Origin: Histomonas meleagridis
Taxonomy: Eukaryota > Parabasalia > Tritrichomonadida > Dientamoebidae
Length of the DNA: 64,000 nt
Direction: 5' to 3'
Assembly: GCA_020186115.1 (NCBI GenBank)
Contig: WSYJ01000157.1
Span: 868,001 to 932,000 of the forward strand
The position numbers and the translations under genes are program-made. The notes under the pieces are model-generated. The model searched no databases. It was not told the DNA's origin and saw only the letters and a program-made list of their open reading frames with translations. Positions 31,100-41,500 of the stretch are shown here, in pieces (the stretch's first letter is position 1; each line of letters opens with the position of its first letter).

Positions 31100-34000
31100 A
31101 TGGTGAAAGAACCATTTTCAATAGCTCTAAAAGAGGTTTGTGACAGGGTTAATAACACGAACCTGATTAAATCAGTTCTTACTATTCTTGAAGATGACTC
31201 TGATAACATTGATTACTCTGGATTTCCATACCAATATTGTGCATCAATTCTTCATAATATTTATGTATCTCCGAATCCTCAAATAAGAGGATCTGTTCTC
31301 CGTATTATATGCAATATAGAATTAAATTCAGATAATTCAATTATTTGCAAATACAATTTTGATAAGTTAATTGCTCAAGCTATCGACCAAAAAACGCAAG
31401 ATGTTATTCAAAAGGTTGATGAAGAAAAGGTTGCTGCATTTCGCTGTGTTTCAGTTCTTATAAAATACAGAAGAATATTACCAATTTCAATAATACGAGC
31501 ACTAATCTCTCTTTACACAACACCAAAGCACCCATACAAGCCATTGGTTTTAAGCTATTTGTGTGAAGCCATTGTTCATTGTCATAATATGGATGATGTT
31601 CCTGAAATTTCGACAATTGTTGTTGATGCATTAACTGATTCAAGCAACTCATTTCTTATTGATTTTATTGGATATTGTTTTGAGAAGCAATTATGCATTG
31701 TTCGACAAAAACAATTTCTTGGAAAACTTCTTTCACCTCTTTCACATATACGCAATGACACTACGTCAATTCTTCCCAGTGTTGCAATAATTACCAAACT
31801 TCTACGTACATGGCCAGGGTTATTATATTTTGGTATTCATATGGGTGCATTAGATGATCTTGTTAAATGTCTTTTTCGTGAGACAACAAATGTAATCAAC
31901 ATCATCAAAGGCTTGTTTAAGCCTCCAGCAACGCAAAATTCCATTTTGATTCCATTTAACGGTCTCCTCCTCAATCAACTTTTTGAGAAAGGGTTTATTT
32001 TTCAGTTAAATGAAATCACCAAAGAACAGCCTATGTTTTCCAAACATTTAGATGAGTTTATGTCATATTCTAATCATTTTAATCCCGATCATATCTATAA
32101 GTCAACCATATCTACAAATTCTGAAAGTACCACATCTATTATTTATGATATATATAATTCATTATCATCACCAAGTTTACCGAATAATTTTATCCAAAGC
32201 ATTAATGCATCAACAGATGATTCACAACTTGATTGGGATACTATTCAATTACTTTTAACATCTGTTTTACCACATAATAATATTGATGAACTTAATTCAC
32301 AAACGAAACATTTTATAATTCGACTTTTAGATTATTTTTCGACAACTTTTTTCCAATTAAAAGAAATCCAAATGAAAAGTAAGACGTCAAATTGTTTATT
32401 AAGTTTAATACGATTCTTATTAGATGTTAAATGGGGAGTTTCATTATTAGGATCATCGACACAAATGAAGAATGCGACGACATATGTATTAACATCAATC
32501 CGTAAGAACAATATCATTGATGATAACTCACAAATTTGGTCATTTTTCCATGCGTTATCATTAATTATAGCTGATGTTAAAGGCACTGAAGTATTAAGTG
32601 AATTAGGAATGATGGAACAAATATTAAACTTAAGTAATTCGATAACAGAATTATCAAATGCGCAAAAAATGTTTTCTTATTTAAGTTTTTCACCTGAGCC
32701 TACAGTAACCTTTGGAATATTCTCGAAGTTTTTAAGCACGACAAATGAACAAATGTTTTTATGTGCACATAAAGAATTTCGAGTTAAATTCCTTAAAGCT
32801 TTAGAGTTCTCTAATGAACGCTTTAAGTTATTTTTATATCGATATATGTTATCTATTGAACAAAAGCCAACACAAATTAATTATACTTTAAATATGTTTT
32901 GTGATTTTATGGCTAATCAACCACAATTAATTAAATTAATTGCTAAAGAAGATTTAATTAAAACCTTTTTATATCAGAATTCAAGAATTATATATAGTTT
33001 ATTATTTTCAAATGAAGAACTTTTACCTAAATTAAATGTCGATGAAGAAATTAAATATTGGATCAATAATTGTAACATCGAATACTTGAATACTTTTGAT
33101 ACTGCTATAAAAATAGCATTCGAAGAATTAAATAATGACGAATATATAATGTCACAACCTTCGATACTAAAAGAAAATGGTCATCCACGAATTCCGCCAC
33201 ATTTATTTGGTGAATTAGTTAAAACGAAAGTCGGCGCTGAAAAGTTATATCCATTTTTACCAACTGTTTTAAATAAGTTACAATCTTCTTCAATCACTGA
33301 GAAAAGAAGTGTGTTTTTAGCACTTGCACATTTCGCTTCTTCTGATATTACTTTAGATAAATGTATCGAATTAAAAATTGTTGAGAAATTAATCGAAGTT
33401 GCAAACTCAACGTCATCATTCATATTAAAAGGTACTTTATTACAATGTTTAACAATGATAAAAACGAACACGAAAATTATGGACATATTACGAAATAATG
33501 GATTTGATATATTTAAGTTTGGTAAATTTAATTCAATTGTACCTAAAAATATTTCGATTTTCTTTAATAAATTAAAGAAAAATAAAACTTTAAAAATCGA
33601 AATTCAAAATTTAAATGAATTCGGTAATAAAGTTTCAGCATTATTAAATCCTTTACTAAATAAAAATATTAAAAATGAATTAATCGAAAAATATAAAAGT
33701 AACCCAAAAGAAATAGCCACAATAGAAAACGCAAATATTATTCATGAATTAATTGGAGTTTTTAATTACGATGAAAAAATTCGTTCATTTTTGTACATGT
33801 TATGTAAAGGAGTGCCACTTTTGGAGTTAAGCCATGAAAAAGTGGATAAACGTATTCAATGCGAAACTTATGAAAAAATTGAATTGTTTAAGACTCATTC
33901 GGAATTAGAATTGGAATCAAGTTTTATAAATTTGGATTTAAAGAAATTCGACTTAAAGAAATTAAACCCAAAGCCAAAATTCCCTGAAGTGTTTATAGGC

Positions 34001-34108
34001 GATGAAATGTTTGAAAGAATTTGCGGAATAACAAAAGATCAATTTTATGAATCTGATGAAGATACACAAATGGATTTAAGAGATAAAATATATCAATCAA
34101 TTCAATAA
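31100..34108 (+). CDS. RICTOR: Rictor, TORC2 subunit
   Basis: A 1002-residue all-helical protein recognised as Rictor (the scaffold of TOR complex 2) from two regions. Near the N terminus, EEKVAAFRCVSVLIKYRR through FIGYCFEKQL and TKLLRTWPGLLYFG follow the Rictor N-terminal armadillo region. Near residues 690-810, GHPRIPPHLFGELVKTKVGA, then RSVFLALAHFASSDITLDKC and ILKGTLLQCLTMIKTN, match Rictor domain V (LPPHLYGQLV, LWALGNIGSSNWG, IRGTCVYVLGLIAKT in animals). It is shorter than animal Rictor (about 1700) and lacks the long phosphoregulated region. TORC2 controls AGC kinases and actin. Raptor lies 3.4 kb away on the other strand. Identification is by motif memory, not a search. Confidence 0.85.
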   Translation: MVKEPFSIALKEVCDRVNNTNLIKSVLTILEDDSDNIDYSGFPYQYCASILHNIYVSPNPQIRGSVLRIICNIELNSDNSIICKYNFDKLIAQAIDQKTQDVIQKVDEEKVAAFRCVSVLIKYRRILPISIIRALISLYTTPKHPYKPLVLSYLCEAIVHCHNMDDVPEISTIVVDALTDSSNSFLIDFIGYCFEKQLCIVRQKQFLGKLLSPLSHIRNDTTSILPSVAIITKLLRTWPGLLYFGIHMGALDDLVKCLFRETTNVINIIKGLFKPPATQNSILIPFNGLLLNQLFEKGFIFQLNEITKEQPMFSKHLDEFMSYSNHFNPDHIYKSTISTNSESTTSIIYDIYNSLSSPSLPNNFIQSINASTDDSQLDWDTIQLLLTSVLPHNNIDELNSQTKHFIIRLLDYFSTTFFQLKEIQMKSKTSNCLLSLIRFLLDVKWGVSLLGSSTQMKNATTYVLTSIRKNNIIDDNSQIWSFFHALSLIIADVKGTEVLSELGMMEQILNLSNSITELSNAQKMFSYLSFSPEPTVTFGIFSKFLSTTNEQMFLCAHKEFRVKFLKALEFSNERFKLFLYRYMLSIEQKPTQINYTLNMFCDFMANQPQLIKLIAKEDLIKTFLYQNSRIIYSLLFSNEELLPKLNVDEEIKYWINNCNIEYLNTFDTAIKIAFEELNNDEYIMSQPSILKENGHPRIPPHLFGELVKTKVGAEKLYPFLPTVLNKLQSSSITEKRSVFLALAHFASSDITLDKCIELKIVEKLIEVANSTSSFILKGTLLQCLTMIKTNTKIMDILRNNGFDIFKFGKFNSIVPKNISIFFNKLKKNKTLKIEIQNLNEFGNKVSALLNPLLNKNIKNELIEKYKSNPKEIATIENANIIHELIGVFNYDEKIRSFLYMLCKGVPLLELSHEKVDKRIQCETYEKIELFKTHSELELESSFINLDLKKFDLKKLNPKPKFPEVFIGDEMFERICGITKDQFYESDEDTQMDLRDKIYQSIQ

Positions 34109-34615
34109 ATTTATGTTTAATATAATTTTTTTTTTGTATTTGAATATTTATAATAATATTATCAAAATCATTTAAACTTCAGCAAAAAAAAGTGTTTAAC
34201 AATGATAATTTGTGATTATGAATGGTGCAAATATTGAGGAAAAATGCACTTATTAATATTATTTTATCAAAAATATTGTGTATGTTTTTATTTTAATAAA
34301 AAAGTACCTATTAAAAATATTATATAATTTCTAACAGAGAAACAATTTTATTTCATAATTTCGCACCCAGTTAAAATTATTTTTATAATAATTTTGATAC
34401 CTGTGTGTTATTTATTAATTTAATTTTAGGAATGGGGAAAAGTGCATATACCCCAAACAATAATTCAGGCGAAAACATGAAATTATTTATTCACCCAAAT
34501 AAACATGTTGATGGAAGTACAATTAATAATAATTTTTAAATTTGGATTTTGTTTTATACGAACGTATTGAAAAGTGACAACGCATTTTGTTAAAAAGTGC
34601 ATTTTGATGTTTAAA
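34109..34615. other. Convergent 3' intergenic region
   Basis: Separates the 3' ends of Rictor (plus) and the proline-rich gene (minus). T- and A-rich, with no ORF, RNA or repeat that I can support. Confidence 0.4.
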
Positions 34616-35500
34616 TTACTTTTTAGTCATTTTCTTGAGTTCTTCAACACTTGCAAGCAAAGCAGTGAATGCCACTTCATACACATCATTTTCAAATGCA
34701 TCATTTGCAAGTTTCACGAGATCCAAAACTGAACTTTGATCTTGTTTCTTATTTTCAGAATTTGGATCATATCTCATACTTGCCGTTATTTCTGGATATG
34801 AAGGTGATGAAGGTGGTGGTTGAGTTTTAACAGGATCAGGTGGTGTATTTTGTGGTGTGAAAACAGGTGGTCCACTTGCCTTTGAAGATCCTGGAGTAAA
34901 TACTGGTGGACCTCCAGCATTAGAATCTGGTGTGAATACAGGTGGGCCTTGTGCATTAGATCCTGGCGTGAAAACAGGTGGTCCACTTGCCTTTGAAGAT
35001 CCTGGAGTAAATACTGGTGGACCTCCGGCATTAGAACCTGGGGTAAAGACTGGTGGTCCTCCTGCTGATGGCGCTGAAGTTGTTGGAGGGCTATAAGAAA
35101 GAAGTCCACCTTCTATTGATTGCATTTTATTTTGGATAACAGGAGATATTGGGCCATGAAGGGATGTAGCAGCATAAGCAACGTAAGCAACTCTTTTAAG
35201 TTCGCCAGCCAAAGATGCGTTTGTAAGAGCAGCTGATACTAAAGCATCGCCAAATTTTTCAAGTTCTTCTACTGAAGCGCAAGCAGCGCCATCAGCCATT
35301 GCATTCAAGGTCATCATATCGACGGATTTTTCTGGCATTGATTCTGCGTTTGGTATAACTTTTTTTATAAGTTCTGCAGCATAATGAAGGAATGTACCTT
35401 GCATATTTGGGAAGCTTCCTTTCAGCATTTCAGCGGCGGAAAGTACAACAGCGATACCATTTACTTCTTTAAAATGAGACGCGTCAATTCCACAGTACAT
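34616..35500 (-). CDS. Proline-rich repeat protein (possibly Vta1/LIP5-like)
   Basis: The first ATG is at 35500, giving 294 residues; the upstream frame stays open to TTG 35570-35572 but has no ATG and overlaps promoter motifs. Residues 1-115 are helical and Ala-rich. Residues about 125-215 contain six tandem copies of a GGPPVFTPGS-type unit in two alternating forms (one with SSKAS). A short C-terminal helix pair (about 260-294) ends EELKKMTKK. The layout helical N-domain / proline linker / C-terminal helices is like Vta1/LIP5, a VPS4 cofactor, but I see no decisive signature, so this is a weak suggestion. It lies between Raptor and Rictor. Confidence 0.6.
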   Translation of the reverse strand: MYCGIDASHFKEVNGIAVVLSAAEMLKGSFPNMQGTFLHYAAELIKKVIPNAESMPEKSVDMMTLNAMADGAACASVEELEKFGDALVSAALTNASLAGELKRVAYVAYAATSLHGPISPVIQNKMQSIEGGLLSYSPPTTSAPSAGGPPVFTPGSNAGGPPVFTPGSSKASGPPVFTPGSNAQGPPVFTPDSNAGGPPVFTPGSSKASGPPVFTPQNTPPDPVKTQPPPSSPSYPEITASMRYDPNSENKKQDQSSVLDLVKLANDAFENDVYEVAFTALLASVEELKKMTKK

Positions 35501-35522
35501 TATATTAGTTAAAGCAACCGGA

Positions 35523-35570
35523 AAACCGTCAAAATTTACAGCCACTTTTTGCCAACGGTTATTAACGGTC
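35523..35570 (-). promoter_or_regulatory. Promoter motifs of the proline-rich gene
   Basis: On the plus strand: AAACCGTC (35523-35530), GCCACTTTTT (35541-35550), CAACGGTT (35553-35560) and TTAACGGTC (35562-35570). Three Myb-like cores and one GCCACTTTT motif lie 23-70 bases before ATG 35500, the densest cluster in the window. Confidence 0.45.
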
Positions 35571-35622
35571 AAAAAGGAAAAAAAATTTTTTATAATTTCT
35601 CAAACAAAATAATTTTTTTTAT

Positions 35623-37509
35623 TTAATTTACATCAAACAAACCATTACGATATCTTTTCATGAAGCCAGGTTTTTTAACAGAATCTATTAAATAACCGAT
35701 CAAAGGGTTAATCATATTCTTTTTTCCATTTTTCACATCCAAAGCAATTTTCCTAATGAACTCTTCATTATCATTTAACAATTTATCCAAAACCATTTCA
35801 GTTTTATTTGATATACCGAAATTATAAATTGCATAAAGAACTTGTTCTCTCACTAAAGGAGATTCATCATTTATCATATTTAATATATCATTTAGCACAT
35901 TATAATTCTTTGAAATTCCTAATAAGAAAACAGTTGAAGCTCTAATATCATTTCTATTATTATTTAACAAAGGTAAAAATGTATTTAAATATCCTTGCAT
36001 TCGTAACATATCTCCGCCTTTTTCTATCAACAATGCGAATAATATTTCTGATAAAGGAGCGCATTCTATTGCTTTATCTTTACATGTTTGTGCCAACTGA
36101 TTAAATGAAGAAGTATAACTTGAATTAAATATTAAACATAAATTTAACATACCACTCATCAATATATTAATTTTCTTCGAGAAATAAAATCCGACGGGAA
36201 ACTTTGCGGCAATTGGAGAATTTATATCACGAACAATTAACTTCGCAAGTATCAAAAGACATTTTTCATTTGGTTTATCCATTTGTATTAAATATTTTGG
36301 CAAAGAAGACTTTAATGCATCATTTAAAAGTTTCTCATCATTAATATTATTATCCAAGAAACACAACAAATTTTCGGCAGCTTCTTCTTTAAATTGATTC
36401 GTATTAATAAAAAAAGAATATATCGAAAATACGCCGGGCGAAGGAAAAGATTTAAAAGTTTCCATACATAAATCAAATAAATTCTTCGACGCAATATTTA
36501 ATGGTAACGCTAAACAAAAATCAATTGCTAAGTCCCAAATCCCCCAAAACAAATGATTAATTGTCGACTTAATTTCGGGATACGCAATGCAATGGTTATT
36601 AAACGAATTCATAATCCTTTGCGCTAAGATAAAATTACGAAACAAAAATGCTATTGTCGGATCAACAATATATGACTCATAAACATTTAATGGCTGCGTC
36701 TCAAATGCAATCGCATCAAGTATCGAATCTAAAAAAGAAGAAAGAAATTCTTTCGGTATATTATTGTCATTATCGAAATTTTCCGAAATTGACGAATGTG
36801 ATATCTTATACCACCAAATCGCTGTATCATAATGATTCAAAAGACACGAAGAGAACAAATCAATTGGAGTGTTCGTCGATAGCGGTAATTCTTCTCCACC
36901 ATTACATGAGAAAAATGCAAATATATCTTTCTTCACTGTAGAAATAAATGGTAATAATGAACCTGACGAAGAACAATCGAAGATAAAACATAAAGGACAT
37001 TCACATAAATTAATGAGATTAAATAATTTGATGATCTTATATCGAGATCGATCATTGGAAAAAAAATAAACACTGCCATCTGTTGATGGGATGTGCGACC
37101 CTTGGCCATAGTAATGGATGAGAAGTCGCTCGTATGGTTTCGACGTTGCATATGTCTTTAATAGACTTTGTACGGTATCAATCGATGGATCGACTGCAAC
37201 CGAACACGAGCAGTTCAGCTTCTCCCTGTACAATTGGTTAAACGCTTCTTGTGAAGACGGGGAATAATATGATGGATCAAATGAAATTAATGGCTTTTGA
37301 CAAACTGTTTGTGGTTTGCGGACAAGGCGACGTATTGACGGAGTACGAAGCCCGTCAAAAAGACAGAGGAAACAGACGACATGTTTCGTTTTGTTGACAA
37401 TCGCCGACTTTTTGACCCGCGGTGACGAAGGCACCGCACTCCGCGACATGCTGATTGGCGTGCGGGTGACACGACGCGTTGGAGGAATATCGTTTTGGAG
37501 ACATATCAT
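35623..37509 (-). CDS. RPTOR: Raptor, TORC1 subunit, lacking the WD40 domain
   Basis: A 628-residue Raptor homologue. The conserved N-terminal caspase-like (RNC) domain covers about 45-330: DPSIDTVQSLLKTY, ERLLIHYYGQGSHIPSTDG, SVYFFSNDRSRY, FIFDCSSSGSL, then PIDLFSSCLLNHYDTAIWW and IAFLFRNFILAQRIMNSF with WGIWDLAIDFCLALP. HEAT-like repeats follow (RNDIRASTVFLLGI and ESPLVREQVLYAIYNFG, about 510-580), and the protein ends soon after. Animal and yeast Raptors are 1300+ residues with a C-terminal seven-blade WD40; none is encoded here before the stop, nor in the downstream gene. His of the caspase-like HYNGHG is Gln136. It recruits TORC1 substrates in other eukaryotes. Confidence 0.9.
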   Translation of the reverse strand: MICLQNDIPPTRRVTRTPISMSRSAVPSSPRVKKSAIVNKTKHVVCFLCLFDGLRTPSIRRLVRKPQTVCQKPLISFDPSYYSPSSQEAFNQLYREKLNCSCSVAVDPSIDTVQSLLKTYATSKPYERLLIHYYGQGSHIPSTDGSVYFFSNDRSRYKIIKLFNLINLCECPLCFIFDCSSSGSLLPFISTVKKDIFAFFSCNGGEELPLSTNTPIDLFSSCLLNHYDTAIWWYKISHSSISENFDNDNNIPKEFLSSFLDSILDAIAFETQPLNVYESYIVDPTIAFLFRNFILAQRIMNSFNNHCIAYPEIKSTINHLFWGIWDLAIDFCLALPLNIASKNLFDLCMETFKSFPSPGVFSIYSFFINTNQFKEEAAENLLCFLDNNINDEKLLNDALKSSLPKYLIQMDKPNEKCLLILAKLIVRDINSPIAAKFPVGFYFSKKINILMSGMLNLCLIFNSSYTSSFNQLAQTCKDKAIECAPLSEILFALLIEKGGDMLRMQGYLNTFLPLLNNNRNDIRASTVFLLGISKNYNVLNDILNMINDESPLVREQVLYAIYNFGISNKTEMVLDKLLNDNEEFIRKIALDVKNGKKNMINPLIGYLIDSVKKPGFMKRYRNGLFDVN

Positions 37510-38149
37510 TCGGAAGAAATATAAAATTTAGCTTGATGGGAACGATAGGGAATTTGTGTGCGGTTGTGAACTTTTTGAGGTAAGACGACGAAATTTGATG
37601 TCAAGCATTCGAAGTGTGAAAATGAATAACAAATTGCAGAGTTTTAAGCGGAAAATAAATAAATTGAAATTTGTTGTAGCTGTGGATGTGCACTAAAATT
37701 TTACTCTGATGTGATGATGAAATCAATAAAAATATTTTAATGCGAATTGAATTAATTCATTTGGTTTTGCTTGAGTGTGATTTTGTTTCATTTGTTTGCT
37801 GTTGTGAAGTCTGTCACCTGACTTTTGTTGTCTGACAAAAAACCGATCAAGTGATTTGACGTTGTGACTGTTTCAATTTCAACTGAAATAAAAAATGCAT
37901 CAAATGATATGTAAGAGCGCACAGTACTTAATGAAAACGATCGCGTATTATTATATTATTATTTTAAATCTTTTGAAATATATGAAATTGAAACTGGAAA
38001 TATCTGCATGATAATTTTCATCTGAAAACCATTTGAAAACATTATTATCTATTATTATTATGAGTTGTTCTTTGTGTTAATATATATATAAACGAAATCA
38101 TAATAAGATAATCTTGATCTATTAATAACAAATTCATACATTACGAATT
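37510..38149. other. Upstream region of Raptor
   Basis: No ORF is supported. It includes an imperfect inverted repeat, GACTTTTGTTGTCTGACAAAA, around 37821, and is less AT-rich near the Raptor start. The left part should contain the Raptor promoter; the right part grades into the FANCI 3' repeat. Confidence 0.35.
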
Positions 38150-38578
38150 TACTTCAAACATTTTATTATTCATTATTTACATCACGATAGTAAAATTATT
38201 CAAAACATTTTATTATTTATGAATCACAAATTGATTACATTACAAATTCACTTCAAACATTCTATTAATTAGTCAACAACGCTTCAATAGTGAATTTACT
38301 TTAAACATTTTATTAATTATTAATTACATTACAATAGTAAATTCACTTCAAACATTCTATTAATTAGTCAACAACGCTTCAATAGTGAATTTACTTTAAA
38401 CATTTTATTAATTATTAATTACATTACAATAGTAAATTCACTTCAAACATTTTATTAATTATTAATTACATTACAATAGTAAATTCACTTCAAACATTTT
38501 ATTAATTATTAATTACATTACAATAGTAAATTCACTTCAAACATTTTATTATTTATTAACAACAATTCAATAGTAAAT
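38150..38578. repeat. 47-bp tandem repeat at the 3' end of FANCI
   Basis: About nine units of roughly 47 bp with core TAAATTCACTTCAAACATTT and TATTAATTATTAATTACATT. Two alternate types (one with TTAGTCAACAACGCTTCAAT) form a 94-bp higher-order pattern between about 38250 and 38440. The last unit overlaps the stop codon of FANCI: its CAATAGTAAATTT encodes the final residues QIYY and TGA (minus strand). It may serve as the 3' UTR or simply be a minisatellite. Confidence 0.85.
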
Positions 38579-41500
38579 TTGCTCTTCGTCTCTTTCCTCG
38601 TCCATCATTTCGTCCTCTTCGATTTCTTTTCCCTTTTTCTTCCTATTGTTCATTGGTATTTTGATTTCCGTTCCCTTTAAGCTGCAGTACGTCTCCAACA
38701 GTTCTTCATCCAGTAATTTCTTATGTATCAAATTCTTTGTTGTTGATCTTACCTTATCGATGATGTAATGTAATTTCGGCGCATAATTTGCGTCGAATTT
38801 TTCTTGTCTTGAAATTCCTTTCATTACTTTCTTATCATTCATTTGATTTTTAATTGTGAAACGAATTACGTAATCATCGAAAGTTGATGTAATTTCTTTA
38901 ATTAATTCACTTAACACTTCGTTTGTTGAGTTTGGTAATACCATTGTCATTTCGAGTAATTTATTAATTGATTTATAATATTCGTTTAAGAACTTTACCA
39001 TTAATTCATAATAATTTGGAGGAAATAATTTGAAATCGATTTTTAATAATTCTTTTGATATTTTCTCTAATTGTAAAAGATATAAACATATCTTCATTGA
39101 GAAGTCCGAAATATCTTCTTGCTTAATTACATTTAATTGTGGTAACCAATGATTAATCATTATGTTTATGTTCATCAAATAATTATTAATAATATTTATC
39201 ATCTCTTGTAACATTGTCGATGAAGAATTTGGTTGTTCATCACTTAGACGTGATGTAATTAAATTTGTATATTGTAATAAGAAATCAAAATCAATTTGTG
39301 GTGCAAAATAACATGATAAATGTAATAACTTACCAGCATATAATGAATTAGACATTATTAATTGTTTTGTAATTTTATCAATGATTTTGAAGTTTTTTGA
39401 ATCATAACTACAATATAATGATATCTTTTCAGAGATATCACAAAAGTATCCAATGATTTTATTCGTTTTATTACGTACATTTTGTTTAATTCGTTGAATA
39501 ATTATTTGTTGTGAATCTTTAATTTCTTGTTTACTACTTATTAATCCAGATTTCTCTAAGAAATATTTAAAATTATTTTTATCATAAGTTTCAAAAACAA
39601 AATTAATTAATTGTAAACAACATTTGGATAATATTTCTATCAATGATATATTGTTCTTAATACCCGCAGGTGGTTCTGACCATTGTATATCATAAGAATC
39701 AAATAATATTTCGCCTAATATTATTACATATTTAAATCGATGTACACGTAATTCTAATCGTAATTCATTTAATTCGATTATCATTTCTTTTATTATATTT
39801 AATGAATAAAGTTGAATACCATAATCATCACTATAATCCCCTTTTTTATCTTTAAATAATTGAAATAATTTCTTTAAACGTTGAGTATCCATAAAATGTG
39901 GAAACTTTAAATTCGATTTTTGATTATTCTCTTCTTTATGATTTATCTTTTCGATTTCATATCGTTTATATTTAATTCGATCATATAATCGAAATAATGC
40001 TAATGCAATATCTTTATCTTCTAAAAAGACATTATTAAACATTACTAATATAATACTTATTACTATTTCTCGTACATCTGGTTTAGTAAATATACCTAAA
40101 TCTTCTTTTAATTTATCAAAATCTATTTCTGATGTTTCATTATATAATTTGTTTAATTTATATTCTAAATCATTCCATTCTTCATTCTTTTGTTTTATAT
40201 TATGTAAACATTTAAAGATACAATATATTAAATGTGGTGTTGATTCTTGAATTTTTAATGGAAATATTTCATCATTCGGATCATATACTTCATTCAATTT
40301 CTCTGTTAATGTTTGACATATTAAATTACTTAAGTTCGGATTATTCTTTAATAAAAATGGTATGAAAAATAATATATCCGCTTGAATTATATCTGATTGA
40401 TTTAAGCCTCGAATTAAAGCAGAATATACTTCGAATTGTAAATTTTCATTGATATTACTTTGATTATCATTAAAGTCTTCATATGTTTGTGTAAATGTTT
40501 TCTCTGGAATTGGTAATATTAAATAAAATAATGCAGCAACTCCATTTAATTTTGCTTTCTCTGTCCGATTAAAAAATACTTTTCGTGAGTTAATAATAGC
40601 TCTATCGAATAATCCTTCGTTTTGTATAATCTTCGGTACTGCAAATTTCATTAATTGTTCAATCACATCTAAATCTAAATATTGCATATAATCAATGACT
40701 TCTAATAAATGTTCTGGTGAATTTAATATTTGTATTAAATAAATAGAATTTGTGGAATTAGATATTAATCGTTGTACTATTTGATTATAGATTTCATTCG
40801 ATGATGAATGAAATAATTTTAATGACTTTTTAAGGATTTTAATTCCAATTTGTATTTGGCGTAATGGTATTGGTTTAAAGTCACTATTACATTCTTTGAT
40901 TTTTCCATTATCTTTCTTAAAATAACTTCCGAAATTTGCTTCATCAATTAATATAAATGCAAACTCTACAAAATAATGAGCATTACTTTCAATATGATAA
41001 CTTGACAATTGAATCGCTTTCGAAAACGCTTTCTCAATCGATATCATTGATGAAAACTCTTTCCGTAAATAATAATTACTTGTTAAGAAATTACTTCGGA
41101 TTCGAATCGAATCAATTTTAAGTTGTTCATTAAAGAACTTTAAAAATGTGTCTTTAACTTTAGGCGCAAGTCGTGATAAGTTAAATGTTAATGCAATTAG
41201 AAATGGGGTAAAATGACTCGGAAGTCCTATTTGCGATGTAAGTATCTTTACAAAGCCATCTAAGACTGTTCGTGATGATGTAGAGATTGTAAATAATGTC
41301 TTAATTAAATTACATAATGATTGGGAACTTTCAGCATTATTTTCTTTTTCTAATTCTAACGCTGTAAGAATAAATTTGTTTAAACATGAAAATGATAATT
41401 TGGGATACTTACGTAATGGTGGTAATATCTTTTCGGCGACAATCGATAATTTCGTCTCTTTAAGGGATGAAAAAATAGATTCAATGAAATCTGAGATTTG

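Noticed and set aside
34857-35096. Plus-strand ORF antisense to the proline-rich gene
   Set aside because: It is the mirror of the repeat-encoding DNA; period-3 repeats keep other frames open.
35501-35572. N-terminal extension of the proline-rich protein from a TTG
   Set aside because: TTG starts are not expected in this lineage, and the stretch contains four promoter-type motifs.
38150-38578. CRISPR-like array
   Set aside because: Units are contiguous 47-bp tandem repeats without unique spacers, in a eukaryotic context.
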